Both the position numbers and the translations under genes were made by a program. The notes beneath the pieces were generated by a model. That model had not been told where the DNA came from. It did not search any database and saw nothing but the letters and a program-made list of their open reading frames with translations. This document shows positions 1 through 10,482 of a stretch of 64,000 nt of DNA, piece after piece. Source of the DNA: Isoetes taiwanensis (taxonomy: Eukaryota; Streptophyta; Lycopodiopsida; Isoetales; Isoetaceae); NCBI GenBank assembly GCA_021234155.1, contig JAJEKV010000006.1, forward strand, positions 250,001 to 314,000, read 5' to 3'. Position 1 is the first letter of the stretch. The number at the start of each line of letters is the position of its first letter.

Positions 1-1705
1 GTGCCAAATTTCTGCCCCTCCTTTCCACTTCTCCTCTTAAGGTCTCATTTTCCATTGCATGATTGGAATCCCCTCTCTCACCCAAAAATTGAATTGAAGA
101 GGTCTAGAATGACCTTCCATGTCGAGAGCATAACCATCCACAAGACTCTTCCAATCGGGCACTTCTTCTATGAGAGATCTTATAGGAGATGGAGTAGTAC
201 ATCCATGAAATATAAGAAAGTTGGTCACTGTCTGCTGTCTCAAGACATGACTATCCAAACAATGCATCAACATCCTTATGAGTATATCCCGGTATTAAGA
301 ACCCCAATTGACTCTTTCAGAAATACCCACAGCTGTTAAGTAGGATAGGAAAGAAAATATCCACATGTTCTTATTTTGACCAGCACAATTATCAATTTGC
401 AAGAGGAGTTTTCTAGGCAGATCTTGATGTTTAGCACGAGATGTTGAAGCTCCAACATGTTCATTAGGTCCATGCCTCCTAAACCTTGCCTTGCTAAACT
501 TTTCAATACTATTAAAGTTTCCATCCAACAATGCACTATGTAGTGTATGGCTAGTTGTAGGATCTTGGAGGTGACCATTATAACCATTCTCATAGTTTCT
601 TAAACACCTCATGATACTCCCAATGTGAAAATCTGGACCATCGCTCTACAACTCCAAACTGAAATGCCCATAGTAGGTTTGAGACTGTCCGTACAAGATT
701 GCCCCAGTCATTGAAATCTGCAAAGGGTATGATCTTCCACATGACTTTGGTATGTACTTGAAATGTGAAAGGCAAGTCTTTTGTTGGTCCATTTTATAAT
801 GTATAATGCATAGACAGTTATTAGGTTCTATTGCAGATAAGGTCCTCCACATCCAATAAGTTGATCTACATGATAGTTGATCTGTCATATGGTCCTTCTT
901 ATGTTCCCTTATCTTAGCCCTTAGACTTGCTTACACAGTCTTATCAAATGTCTCCTTCAGCTTAGCACATAAATTGCACTTTGCAAAGTTATTTGAAGTT
1001 GTTATAGTCACATGCTTGAAATGCTTATTCCATAGCCTACTAAAACTGGGCTGATATATGGAGACCACTCCAAGTTCCCCAAGCAATGCATTTATTTCCT
1101 CTAATATGCTCTTCTGGGTACAATGGAATGGCAATCTCTTCTCAACAACTCTACCCTGTTCATCCTTCTTACTCTTATGTGGCATGCTTTCTGCATTGAA
1201 ATCCACATATCTTTCAAGTATTTCCTTTGCAGTTATAGTTCTAGAGGTAGGTCTTACCAGGCCAGTGTTCCCGTGCAATGCAATTCTATTGCCATTTTCA
1301 TGTCTCTTTTGTCAGTTGTGCCAAAAAGAGGTTGGAATTCCATGTATAGCCATCCATGCTTTCGAACATATTCACTTTCCATTCAATAGAAATCTTTTCT
1401 TCTTTGATCTTTCATCCTGAATTGCATAGCCAAATATGGTGTACATGAAATTCCTCTTGCTATCACACTTATGTTCTTGATATATAGCTCTTGCTCCCAC
1501 CATCTCGTCTATTGTGAACATTCTAATATAAGAGGTCCAACAACATTCACTTCCTCTAACCTTCATCAGGGCTTCAGAAGAACAATCATAATCGGACTTG
1601 CATCTTTTGGTGGGATAATGTTTGAAAGTTGGAAGTGGCCTCTTGCTACACTATGTGACCATTATTGACAATGGTTCTGCATCTATAGAAAACATGTATT
1701 TCCCT
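1..1705 (-). pseudogene. DUF7869-type protein gene, C-terminal two thirds, broken; runs off the window's left edge
   Basis: Read on the minus strand, one frame stays conserved from about 1566 down to 295, interrupted only by stop codons at 1372 (TGA), 1312 (TGA), 931 (TAA), 646 (TAG) and 295 (TAA). Family landmarks in order: a segment with FTIDEMVGARAIY (about 1520), a KAW-x3-HGI patch (about 1340), FAKCNLCAKLK (about 970), MDQQKT (about 790), and the most diagnostic motif QIDNCAGQNKN (about 400-365). A one-base shift near 300 moves to another frame, where GYTHKDVDALF is read, the usual metal-site-like motif of this family. DUF7869 proteins are multi-copy in plants and animals and their function is unknown. 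The 5' part of the same gene lies at 5216-5640 beyond a LINE insertion. Recognition of the family is firm; functional status is clearly lost. Confidence 0.75.
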
Positions 1706-1718
1706 CCAGTTGAATACT
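1706..1718. repeat. Target site duplication, left copy (LINE at 1718-5202)
   Basis: CCAGTTGAATACT at 1706-1718 is repeated at 5203-5215. The poly(T) (poly(A) tail of a minus-strand LINE) follows immediately, so the last T is ambiguous and the duplication is 12-13 bp. Confidence 0.85.
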
Positions 1719-4700
1719 TTTTTTTTTTGAAGAGATCATCATCCTGAGGGACTATAGGTATATGTAGTGGAATGCTCCCCGCCACTTGTTCCCAGATAGC
1801 CCAGTCACTGCCCCTCAGGCGAAAGCGAGCTCGAAAGAACTCCCACGAAGCTAGCTGACCACCCCAATACCAATCCTCCAAGGTGAGCACAGCAGCTCAC
1901 CTCCAACGGGCCTGCGTCCGAGCATGCACGGTGGCAGCCAAGGGCAAGTGCGCAGGGGATAGAGGAACCCACAAGAAAGGAGAAGAGTGGTGATAAACTG
2001 AGACATAATCTAGCTGGAAGAGCACACGCACATGATCCCAAGCCCGCAATACCTCCGTGAGAAAAGGGGATGCATGTGGGAAAGGCCGGAGACCATACAA
2101 CAGTGCCCAGGGCAACTCCACATGCACAGACGGCTTCCCAAACGCCACACAATGGCGAAGAGACTGCAACAACAGCGCCGCACCAGGAGAAGATGCTCCA
2201 TCCTGCAGAATGCTCCAAACAAACTTGGAGACCAACACCTTACTATGCAGTGCCAAGTCCATAATGGCCAAGCCCCCATCCTCCCGTGGGCGGAGACACT
2301 TCCACCAAGCCACTTTAACAACTGCCCCTTCATCATCCACGCCCCACACAAAATTTCAAACAATCTTATCCAAAGCCTGTATCTTACCCTCAGGAGCTAA
2401 CATCGCAGATGTTGTATATACATGAGTGCTACAAAATACTGACTTGGCAATAGTGATCCTACCTGCCATGGAGAACTTGCTACCCTTCCACCAATTGAGG
2501 TGTTTCTGCAACCCCTGCAAAATCTCATCCCACACCCTCCCCATGGAAACATCCCCTCCAAAGGGAATACCCAACAGCTTAGTACACACATTACCTGGAA
2601 GCACCTTCCAAGGGAATAGAGCCAAACAAGGGGGAGGCGGAGTCAGCTGGGCCCATAATGCGGAGCACTTACCCCAATTCAGAAGAATGCCCGAGGCCAA
2701 GGAGAAAGTATCCAGCAAACCCTTCACATTCCGCAAATTCCTCTCTTCTGCCACCAAGAAGAGGAAAGTGTCATCGGCGAACTAGTTAATAATCTGCTGG
2801 CTACCATCCTGCATCCGAAGCCCACCCACCACCCCCTCCTCCACTGCAGCAAAAAACAACTGAGACAGTGCCTCCGCCATAATTGTAAACAAAAACGGTG
2901 CCAAAGGGCACTGCTGATGCACCCCTCTGTCTAAGGAGAAAAAGGCGGAGGGTTCACCCTGGCACACCACCGTAGCTCGTGCTGACCTATGCAGCTTCAT
3001 GACTGTCTCTGTAAAGCGTGGACCACAACCCAACGCTAACATCATGGCAGACAAGAACTCCCAACGGACACTATCGTAAGCTTTGGCAAAGTCAAACTTA
3101 AGATAGACAATGCCTTGACCTGTTCTCCTGGCCCAATAAAGGCCCTCATAAGCTGCAGCAACATTAGTCAAAATATTCCTCACAGGGACAAACCCAGACT
3201 GCACCTTACTAATGGAAGAAGTCAACACCGGCTTCAACTTCTCTGCCAGGGCTTTCGCAATAATCTTATACACAGAGGACAACAAGGAGATAGGCCTCTA
3301 ATCATTAATAGTAGAAGGCCGCTTAACCTTAGGAATCAAGGAAATGCATGCGGTATTCAAGATCCTATCCATTTGAGAAGACTGTAGCAACTCAAGATAC
3401 ACCTGGTACACAGACTCACCAGCCCATTCCCAATAAGTTTGAAAGAACTCCACAGGGATGCCATCCAACCCAGGACATTTATCCTTGGCCATGCACATAC
3501 ATGCCTCCGGTAAATCCTCTCTGGAGAGCTCCTGCTCCAAGCTCTCACGCTGGTGAGGCAGAATAGATGGCTTAACAGCCTCCAAAACAAGCTCCTGCAT
3601 CTCCTGCTCATAGGGAAGAGTGCGTTGTGCAAAAAACCCTGAGAAATGAGCATGCACATACCTCTGCAAATCAGCGGGATCCTCCAAAGTCCGGCCATCA
3701 AGCAAAGCAAGGGACGCCATAGATGCTGCATATCGCCGCTGCCTAGCTGCTCTAAAGAACACTGACGAACTTGTGTCCCCCTCCTTCAACCAGGTAAGGG
3801 CTGCCTTCACACGTGCCTCCTGCACTTTAACCTGCTCCAGCGCAATAATACGGTAGCGTAACACTGCATTCTCCCTAATGCCATCAGAAGGCTGCGCCCG
3901 AATCTTCTCCAACTTCTGATACAGACCATGCAACTCCTGCCGCTCCTGCTGCACACGCTGCCTACCAAAGACCTTGGCAAAATGCTTCACCCTGGCCAAC
4001 GCAGTCACCATACCAGACATACCCTTCAGAGATGAAAAGGTATCAAGCCACAACTCCCGGCACTAGGCCGAGAAATCCGCATCAGCCAGAAGCCGGGTGT
4101 TCAAACGGAACACCGTCCTAGAGGGCCGAGAGGCAACCGCACCATGACTGGACAAAACCTGAGGGTAATGATCAGAAATGGAGGTAGGCAGAATGCTACT
4201 CTGGCGCAAAGAGGGCACACCATCCAGTGCGCATGGGGAAGCATAGCACCGGTCATGCCTAGCATACGCCCGGCCCGCACCAATCTGCCTATTACAATAG
4301 GTGAAAGACAAGTCCCCAGGGACCTCAACCAAGGCCAAATCCTGCAACAAACGAGACCACTGGTCCCTCTCAAACCCATGCACAACTGGGGTTCCAGAAC
4401 CAGAGCGATCCTCTACTCGCTCTACCATGTTGAAGTCCCCTAACAGCAACCAAGCGACCTGCAACCCACCAAGGGCTCGCAACTTATTCTGAACTGTGGC
4501 CCATAAAGCACCCCGCTGAGAAGGCTGATTAGGGGCATAAACATTAACAATCCCCCACTCTTGCCTTCCCTCCAACCACTTAATTATTGCCCACCGACCA
4601 AACCTGTCTGCTGCAGAGTACGTGACCTGCACATCCATCCTCCAAGCAATAAGAGTACCCCCACTAGTCCGCCCAGAAGAAGAAGCAATAGAGGCAAACT

Positions 4701-4869
4701 GCCTACCAACCATATTCATGAGCCTGGACATATCACCCCTGTGGCACTCATGCTCCTGAATGCAAACAATATCAGGACGCAACTGCCGAAGTGCCAAAGA
4801 AACACGGGCCCTCTTACTACTAGAGGACCGCACCCCCCGCACATTCCAACTAAGGATCGACCTATTCAT
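1719..4869 (-). pseudogene. LINE ORF2: endonuclease and reverse transcriptase, five in-frame stops
   Basis: The polyprotein cuts target DNA and primes reverse transcription there. From ATG at 4869 the frame holds without a shift to the poly(A) (about 1,050 codons), broken by stops at 4063 (TAG), 3298 (TAG), 2782 (TAG), 2356 (TGA) and 1897 (TGA). Endonuclease landmarks: SWNVRG at the N-terminus, QEHE, LLGDFN and SDHYP. RT landmarks: RPIS just after the stop at 3298, FDFAKAYDSV at about 3100, QQCPLAP (family usually QGCPL) and FADDT at about 2775, so the catalytic aspartates are present. After RT comes the usual W-rich connection region ending at WYWGGQLASWEFF. The zinc-binding (zf-RVT) C-terminus is absent. 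All five stops could come from CAG or CGA by one C-to-T change; the ancestral codons are inferred. Confidence 0.88.
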
Positions 4870-5202
4870 CCCGGAGGAGAAGTGTCCAGCCCCACATGCC
4901 TACCCACCAGGCCATCAACCCACTCCACAGAGTCATCATCTAGAGCCAGAGGATTAATCACAGCAATGTGACCCACAGCTGCTCTACGTGACATTCCACT
5001 TCCAACACGTGTTGGAAGTCCCCCAGGCACCTCCATAGAGTCATGGGCCATACTAGTCTCTACCTCCAACTGGGCTGCTCCAGCCACCTCATGCTCAGCA
5101 CATACCGCTACCGGGACATCTCCAACAGAATCACCAGCCCCTCCCACAGCCCTGTCCTCAGACCTAGCCACAACCAAATCATCTTAGCCCTCCCCTGAGC
5201 CA
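4866..5202 (-). pseudogene. LINE ORF1, C-terminal fragment overlapping ORF2 by ATGA
   Basis: About 105 residues, acidic and with no domain I recognise, ending in LDTSPPG. Its TGA stop overlaps the ORF2 ATG in the tetranucleotide ATGA (minus strand, 4866-4869), an arrangement compatible with termination-reinitiation as described for some insect non-LTR elements. An in-frame TAA lies near 5185, close to the 5' truncation point at 5202. The gag-like ORF1 of the copy at 8832-10245 is not obviously alignable here because only the tail survives. Confidence 0.6.
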
Positions 5203-5215
5203 CCAGTTGAATACT
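5203..5215. repeat. Target site duplication, right copy (LINE at 1718-5202)
   Basis: CCAGTTGAATACT, identical to 1706-1718, marks the 5' end of the truncated LINE. Confidence 0.85.
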
Positions 5216-5640
5216 GTCCCTAGGCCATGCCACAATAGTTGCAACCTCTAGTTGCTTCACACAAGCAAGACATTCTTGTTTGCCTGACCCTTTTTCCTTT
5301 CAATTGTCATATAATTTTGAGATTGCCACACCTAACCTATCCTCCCCTAATCTTTCATCACTGACTGCATTGATAGGATCTGCTAGAACAATAATCCCTT
5401 CTCCTACTACCTCTCTGTTGCATTCATGTAGGATGTTGACCTTCTTGCTTTTCCAATCACTCGAGTATAAAGTATAAGTTCTTTTCTTGTGGCATCATTC
5501 TTTTATTGGACATTATTCTTTCCTTAAACACCGTCATTGGGGGTCTTTTCCTTTACTTGGGCATCATCTTCATCATTTGGGGATTTTTCCTTGTCTTGGT
5601 CATCATCATTGGGGGCATTTTTTTAGCGTGTTGCATGCCA
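5216..5640 (-). pseudogene. DUF7869-type gene, N-terminal part upstream of the LINE insertion
   Basis: On the minus strand the reading …NREVVGEGIIVLADP…, …LGEDRLGVAISKLYDN…, then …LEVATIVAWPRDSIQL runs straight into the target duplication and continues at 1705. The pattern of a glycine/valine-rich strand, an LGED-x-x-GV patch and a terminal IVAWPR resembles DUF8039-like plant transposase-associated domains; this is resemblance by eye only. At least one stop follows LYDN. Further upstream (5480-5640) the sequence is acidic, lysine/aspartate rich and frameshifted. Confidence 0.5.
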
Positions 5641-6375
5641 TTGACCTAAAATACATACAAACATAGAATAAGTTAGTACATCCAAAAAACATCTCCCCAA
5701 CATGTTTTAAAGGAAAGCATACTTTTTTAATCTAGAACATTAGACCTTTTTTCTTTTTATCAACCAACTCATAATTGCAATTTGTAATTGAAATTTTACA
5801 AAAGCTGTTTCCAAGAGGAACACCATGGCACATAGAACTTGGATTCAGATCTTCGATTTTACATAATCCTACTCAACGCTTCAAGTTTGCTGTTAAAAGA
5901 TAACATTCTTCTCCGACACCGATAAACAACCAGTATGAAAGAATTGGCATGAAAAAAAAAGGAGATGAAGCTGTGCATATTCAGAATAGAATGACACTCA
6001 CTGTAGTTCACCCAACATGATCGATTGAAGACACTGAAGATGTTGAAGACGCTGAAGATGGTCGATTGAAGATCGGAAGCGAGTCGGCGAAGGAAGCGAG
6101 TCGGTGACGGAAGTGACTTTTCTTGAGAGATTAGGTGGCCACATATGCGTTTCTTGAAAATAAGAATAATTATTTTCTTGAAATTGCAATAAAAAGAAAA
6201 GCACATTTAAAAACTGTAAATGAGCAGGACAGGCAGTTACTTTAGGCGGTATAATTTTAAAATGACGGGAGTTTAAAATCACGGTTTTAATCTGACAGCT
6301 TAGATTATCAACCCATACATATAATTTTGAATGAAAACTCCAGTCTCAAAAAATATCTTCCGAACTTGCAGTTCT
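5641..6375. other. AT-rich stretch, no gene; short GAAGA-type repeats
   Basis: No coding region is supported. At 6015-6080 there is a degenerate repeat of about 9-12 bp built from TGAAGA and GAAGCGAGTCGG units. The rest is unique-looking AT-rich sequence. Confidence 0.5.
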
Positions 6376-6779
6376 ATGGCGTCTGGAGGATCTGGCAATC
6401 ATGGTTGAGGTGCAGGTAGAGGTGGGCGACATGCCAAAGCAACCCAGGATCTTATTAAACAAGATGAAAGCACTAATCCATCCAGCGGCTTGGGTATTCA
6501 TCAGTTTTTCTTATATATTTTGTTTCTGTGTCCCTCCTTTCGTTAGCTTTCTAGGATGTTTTTCTTTAATACTACAGTTATTATCCGCTAAGAAGCCTAT
6601 TGTCCTCTAATACTTCAGTTCATATGTCCCAAGATGTATGCAAATATATGCTATGGCGAGATATCTTTATTTTTTGATATTTCTTCATGTTGTGTTTTGG
6701 TTCTTTTCTGTATCCAGTATTTTTAGTCTTCTATAGTTAGTAGAACAGTCTTCTATAGTTTCCCAGTACAACGGCCTTA

Positions 6780-7060
6780 TATTTGGTTCTTATGTTTGGA
6801 ATCTATGTTAACCTTCCTTTTTTTGAGATAACGCCCCTGGCGCGTTTCAGATTAAGTTTAAAATCTCCAAGCTCAGTTTCAAAGCGCGCCAAACGCGTAG
6901 TTGTTGCATATATCTAAGCATTATGTTTGTTTCTTATCTCTGAATTCTATATTGACAAACCCCCTTTTTTTTTTGGACAAAACGCCCCTGGCGCAATTTA
7001 GACTAAGTTTAAAATCTCCAAGTTCAGTTTCAAAGTGCGCCAAGTGCGTTTTTGTCATAT
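6780..7060. repeat. Two tandem copies of a ~140 bp intronic repeat with gcgcc/ggcgc ends
   Basis: Copies around 6785-6900 and 6922-7050 share CGCCCCTGGCGC, TTTAAAATCTCCAAG and AGTTTCAAAG-GCGCCAA in the same order, with T-rich runs before each. They lie in intron 1 of the broken gene at 6376-8720. The CCTGGCGC and GCGCCAA blocks inside each copy can pair. Confidence 0.7.
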
Positions 7061-8234
7061 ACATTGCTATAATATTATGCTACCATTCTGCAGGAACACA
7101 AAGGACAGTCAAAGGAAAAACCAAACTCAGTCAAACATCTTCAGCACAGAAAAAGCAAAGGATAGATGAAGACATAACCATTACAGACCTACAACATGTT
7201 TTGACGTTACAAGATACATCTGAAATAATAAAGGCTCAGGTAGAACCTCCCTGTCTAGAAGAAGATCTTATAGTGGGGTCAGAATGGTATGTCGAAATCT
7301 TCAAGACTAGTGGGGAGACATATCTTATTTTTATATGTCTAGGGTAAAAAGACTGATCAAATAAAGAAGCAGAGAATTGTTATCACATACGAAGAACATG
7401 ACGATTCATATTGCTCAGTGTTACTTGAAGTGAGGCAAAAAAATAAGAAGAGCCTAAAGAAGATGAATCGCTGCAGTTCTAGTTCTTTTAAAGAGACTGC
7501 CCTAAGATCAGACGACTCTGCCGACACCTGTTCAAATTTGGCTAAACAGTTGGCGAGCCCTTGACGTCTAAAAGAATATGCAAAGGGCTTTCAACTGTAC
7601 GATGAGCCATCAGTACGAGGCCCTCAGGCAATGTCTACATGCAGGCATTGAAGGATAAGCAAGATGCAAGTTCTAGGGGCAGGGACACTACAGAAGTCAC
7701 AGGAGGCTTGTAAGTGATGATGACAAGGCCATGCAGTTAGAGGCGATGAGCAAGCTCAAAAAATATGCTGGCAAATATCTACTGGGCCTTTGCTTCACTC
7801 ATCCCGTCCATGTCGATAGGCTTTTCAGGTCCACTAAAGTTATTTATGTCAGCAGAAGGTACCACAAGCAGCACTCCTTGGAAATAGTCAATAGTATAAT
7901 CGAAAATCTAGGGCAGGTACCAATGCCGGTTGATGTAGTGCCTTACGATATGAAGACGAGGAAGGTACTGATATAGAACAAGTTGGATGACTTCATCGAC
8001 AATCTTAACGTACATTTCATGATAATAGATGGGCAACACTCAATAGAGGCTCAAAATGTTCTGATTCGGAAGGCACATAATACTTGAAATCAGCTATTCT
8101 ATAGGCTGTACTCAATAAAAAACTGCAGGTTCCTAAGCGGCTCAACAACTCCTGCCGAGCTAGCCGAAATCAGTGCACTTCTTAACAACATGGGGGTAAC
8201 TCTTTTTTCCCACGCCTCTTGTTTTTGTATTTGC

Positions 8235-8599
8235 AAATCGCGCCAGGCGCGATATGCCTATTCAGAAAGTTGATACGTTTAACTGGATAGAACCAGTTAA
8301 CCGGTTTCTGATTAGTCAAATCGCGCTTGGCGCGATTTTCCTTTCATTTTGAAATCGCGCCAGGTGCTATTTGCATATTCATTTTGAAATCGCGCTAGGC
8401 GCAATTTGCATATTCAGAAACAGGAGTGCTTCAACCAATCAAAGCATTCTCTTTTCAAAATAAGCACATCGCACCTTGTGCGATTTCCCTTCCATTTTGA
8501 AATCGCGCCAGGTGCAATTTGCATATTCAGAAATGGGAGTGCTTCAACTAGTCAAAGCAATCCCTTTTCAGAATAGGCAAATCGCGTCTGGCGCGATTT
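8235..8599. repeat. Seven copies of a 19-21 bp CpG-rich palindrome
   Basis: Near-perfect palindromes of the form AAATCGCGCC-A-GGCGCGATTT occur at 8235, 8318, 8351, 8387, 8466, 8500 and 8579. Between copies the spacers are themselves repeated: a unit of about 112 bp containing TTTGCATATTCAGAAA and GGAGTGCTTCAAC occurs at about 8387-8490 and 8500-8599. The array lies in the proposed last intron (8193-8635) of the broken gene. Variation between copies falls mostly on CpG sites. Confidence 0.8.
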
Positions 8600-8831
8600 G
8601 TCGTTAACCTGGAACTAATAAATTTATTTTTTGCAGTCCCTATATAGACCAATTGCAGCATGCTCATAATCAATAGATAGAATATGGGAAACCAATGCCG
8701 ACCAAGTCCAAAAGCGCTAAATTCAAATTGCTAGAAATGACACTTTGTCAGACCATAACACAGGACAAGAGTAAGAGCACCAGGTCGAAGAAAAAAAAAG
8801 GGAGATGAAATGGGAGATGCTTCCGAAGTCC

Positions 8832-10245
8832 CTACTGTACCCAAGATGCCTGCAAGATAATCAGGAGTCCTCTGCCTGTTGCCTCAGGAACAGAGGAACC
8901 CCGGGCCCCTGTGTAAGCACCCGCAACCCCTACCACATCACAAACACCATCAGGATCATCAACAGGGTCAGATGATAACACAATAGATGGAAATATCCGC
9001 CGGATCTCAGAGCCATTCAAAAGCTTCAATCGGAAGAGAAAATGCCAGGGACCACTACGCACTGGAAGAGAAGTGGGCACAGGCTGCAAAGCAGGCAGAG
9101 CAACACAGATCTTGGGGACCTGCACAATAGAATGAGCCAAATATACACCCAAGCCATTAGCCATAGAAACCAAGAAATCATGCACCATCAGATCAGGAGG
9201 AAGATTAAATCTGGAACCAACACAGGATTTTAACCGCTGTCAAAGAACTGGTGGACATTGCCAGAGTATAATACTGATACAACACATAAGATTCACCCAA
9301 AGTATCCACCCCCCGACTAACCAATTGCCGCACGGAAGACTCAGCCTCAAACATGATTATGAAGAAATTATTTGGTAGGAATTTCAGAGACTGATACCTA
9401 GGCAAACCAATCCGCCTCAGATGTCCGGCAAGCCAAGAGCTAAACCTCCTCGTGTCCAATATGTAACCCGTGAAGTAGCCCAATACCGCAAATGAAACTA
9501 GATTCTCAATGGTCTGAACATGCCTAGTATGATCAATATCTATCCATGGAGTCTCTGGAAGAGCTGCCTGCAGATCAACAGAGTGATGATCCTCTACAAA
9601 TTTCAGAGCCTCTTGAATACGGGCAGTCCTACACTCCGGAGCCTTGCGCTTGATCCAATCTGAAAACCTCGGCCAAGTGATGCGAGCAACAGTGTCATTG
9701 CTCCACCAGGATGGGCGCACAGGAGTTGGGGCTGCCGCCCTGGCACCCTGAGAGGTATCCAGGGGCACCCCAGGAGGCACATCAGCTACATGCACCCTAG
9801 AAGAGGGTGCATCACCAGCAAGTGATCCCTTCCCAAGCACAGAGGAAGAGGGCATCACAGATCCAGTTTTCAAAGGGGGCATGCTTGATGGAATCAAGAC
9901 CGAAGTCTCCAAAACACAATCTACTGGGGTCTCAGAATTATATTGAGAGGAAGAGCAATCCACATACCTCTCAACCGAAGGGGATTCCAAGAGCTCCCTC
10001 ACCTCTGCCACCAATTGCATGCCACTTCCTACAGCCCGTGCCTCTTCATGCATGCCGAGACCCGCGCTCTTCCCCTTTACTGGAGGATTCTTCCTTCTCG
10101 CCATATCCCTTGGCTTCAGCCCCAAGCCATGAGGCTCAATCGATCCCCCATCAGCCTGTCTGGCAGGAGCCATGACATCCGAACCAGTCCGGAAATCAGC
10201 TGGTTGCGGTAACAAGCCACATGCAAAATAGCTGATGCTATACAC
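8832..10245 (-). pseudogene. LINE ORF1 (gag-like), one frameshift
   Basis: A frame of 346 codons (10245-9205) continues after a one-base shift at about 9205 as …LPPDLMVHDFLVSMANGLG… down to 8832. The first half is a low-complexity Ser/Pro/Gly linker with a basic patch (MARRKNPPVKGK). The second half has TPWIDIDHTRH, then a segment ending PNNFFIIMFEAESSVRQLVSRG and LYQYYTLAM, resembling the RRM-like/DUF4283 nucleic-acid-binding module of plant LINE ORF1 proteins. The role would be RNA binding in the retrotransposition particle. It is oriented opposite to the ORF2 fragment that follows at 10483. Confidence 0.6.
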
Positions 10246-10482
10246 CTTCGGAAAGAGCTCGGAGCAAGCTTTCCAACGAGCCCAAGCAAGCCAAAATCTG
10301 ACACCAGATAAGAGAGATATCGCCGATCAAAGTTTCGCCGTCAGAACCCCGACCGCCCAATTCGACCGCCTTCCATCTTAATTACAATCGGAATCCTAAT
10401 GTCTTCACTGCCCATTTTGTTATTTACCATTATGTTGCAAAAAAAGGGAGCCGAAATTGCATACTTACCATTTATTATGTCT

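Larger units (their letters stand above)
1718..5202 (-). mobile_element. L1-type LINE, 5'-truncated, inserted into the DUF7869-type gene
   Basis: A non-LTR retrotransposon on the minus strand: end of ORF1, AP-type endonuclease, reverse transcriptase, connection region, then directly a poly(A) (poly(T) at 1718-1728 on the plus strand). It is bounded by the 12-13 bp direct repeat CCAGTTGAATAC(T). The element is truncated inside ORF1 at its 5' end. The poly(A) starts inside the ORF2 coding sequence, so the C-terminal zinc-binding domain and 3' UTR seen in the related copy at 10483-11402 are missing. Removing the element and one repeat copy rejoins the host minus-strand frame (…VAWPRDSIQLEGN…), which shows the insertion was into an existing coding sequence. 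Confidence 0.9.
6376..8720 (+). pseudogene. Broken multi-exon gene of unknown family, with an IDGQHSIEA motif
   Basis: Exons can be proposed from splice signals. Exon 1 runs from ATG 6376 to about 6488 (glycine-rich MASGGSGNHG start, TGA within it) with donor G|GTATTC. Exon 2 is 7094-7285, after a TCTGCAG acceptor. A 54-bp intron follows, then exon 3 from 7340 to about 8192 with stops and a one-base shift near 7670, donor GTAACT. A last exon starts near 8636 after TTTTTTGCAG and is cut by the next LINE. Exon 3 encodes …DDKAMQLEAMSKLKKYAG, …VPMPVDVVPYD and FMIIDGQHSIEAQNVLI. The last motif recalls the DGxHR core of ParB/sulfiredoxin-like domains, but histidine is followed by Ser, not Arg. I cannot name the family. 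Both long introns hold CpG-rich palindromic repeats. It could be an old transposon gene or a host gene. Confidence 0.5.

Noticed and set aside
1805-2785. Long open frames on both strands over the LINE
   Set aside because: They overlap the conserved ORF2 frame and carry none of its motifs; shadows of the LINE.
8235-8599. CRISPR array
   Set aside because: Repeats are palindromic with irregular spacers that are themselves repeated; the context is a plant nuclear intron.
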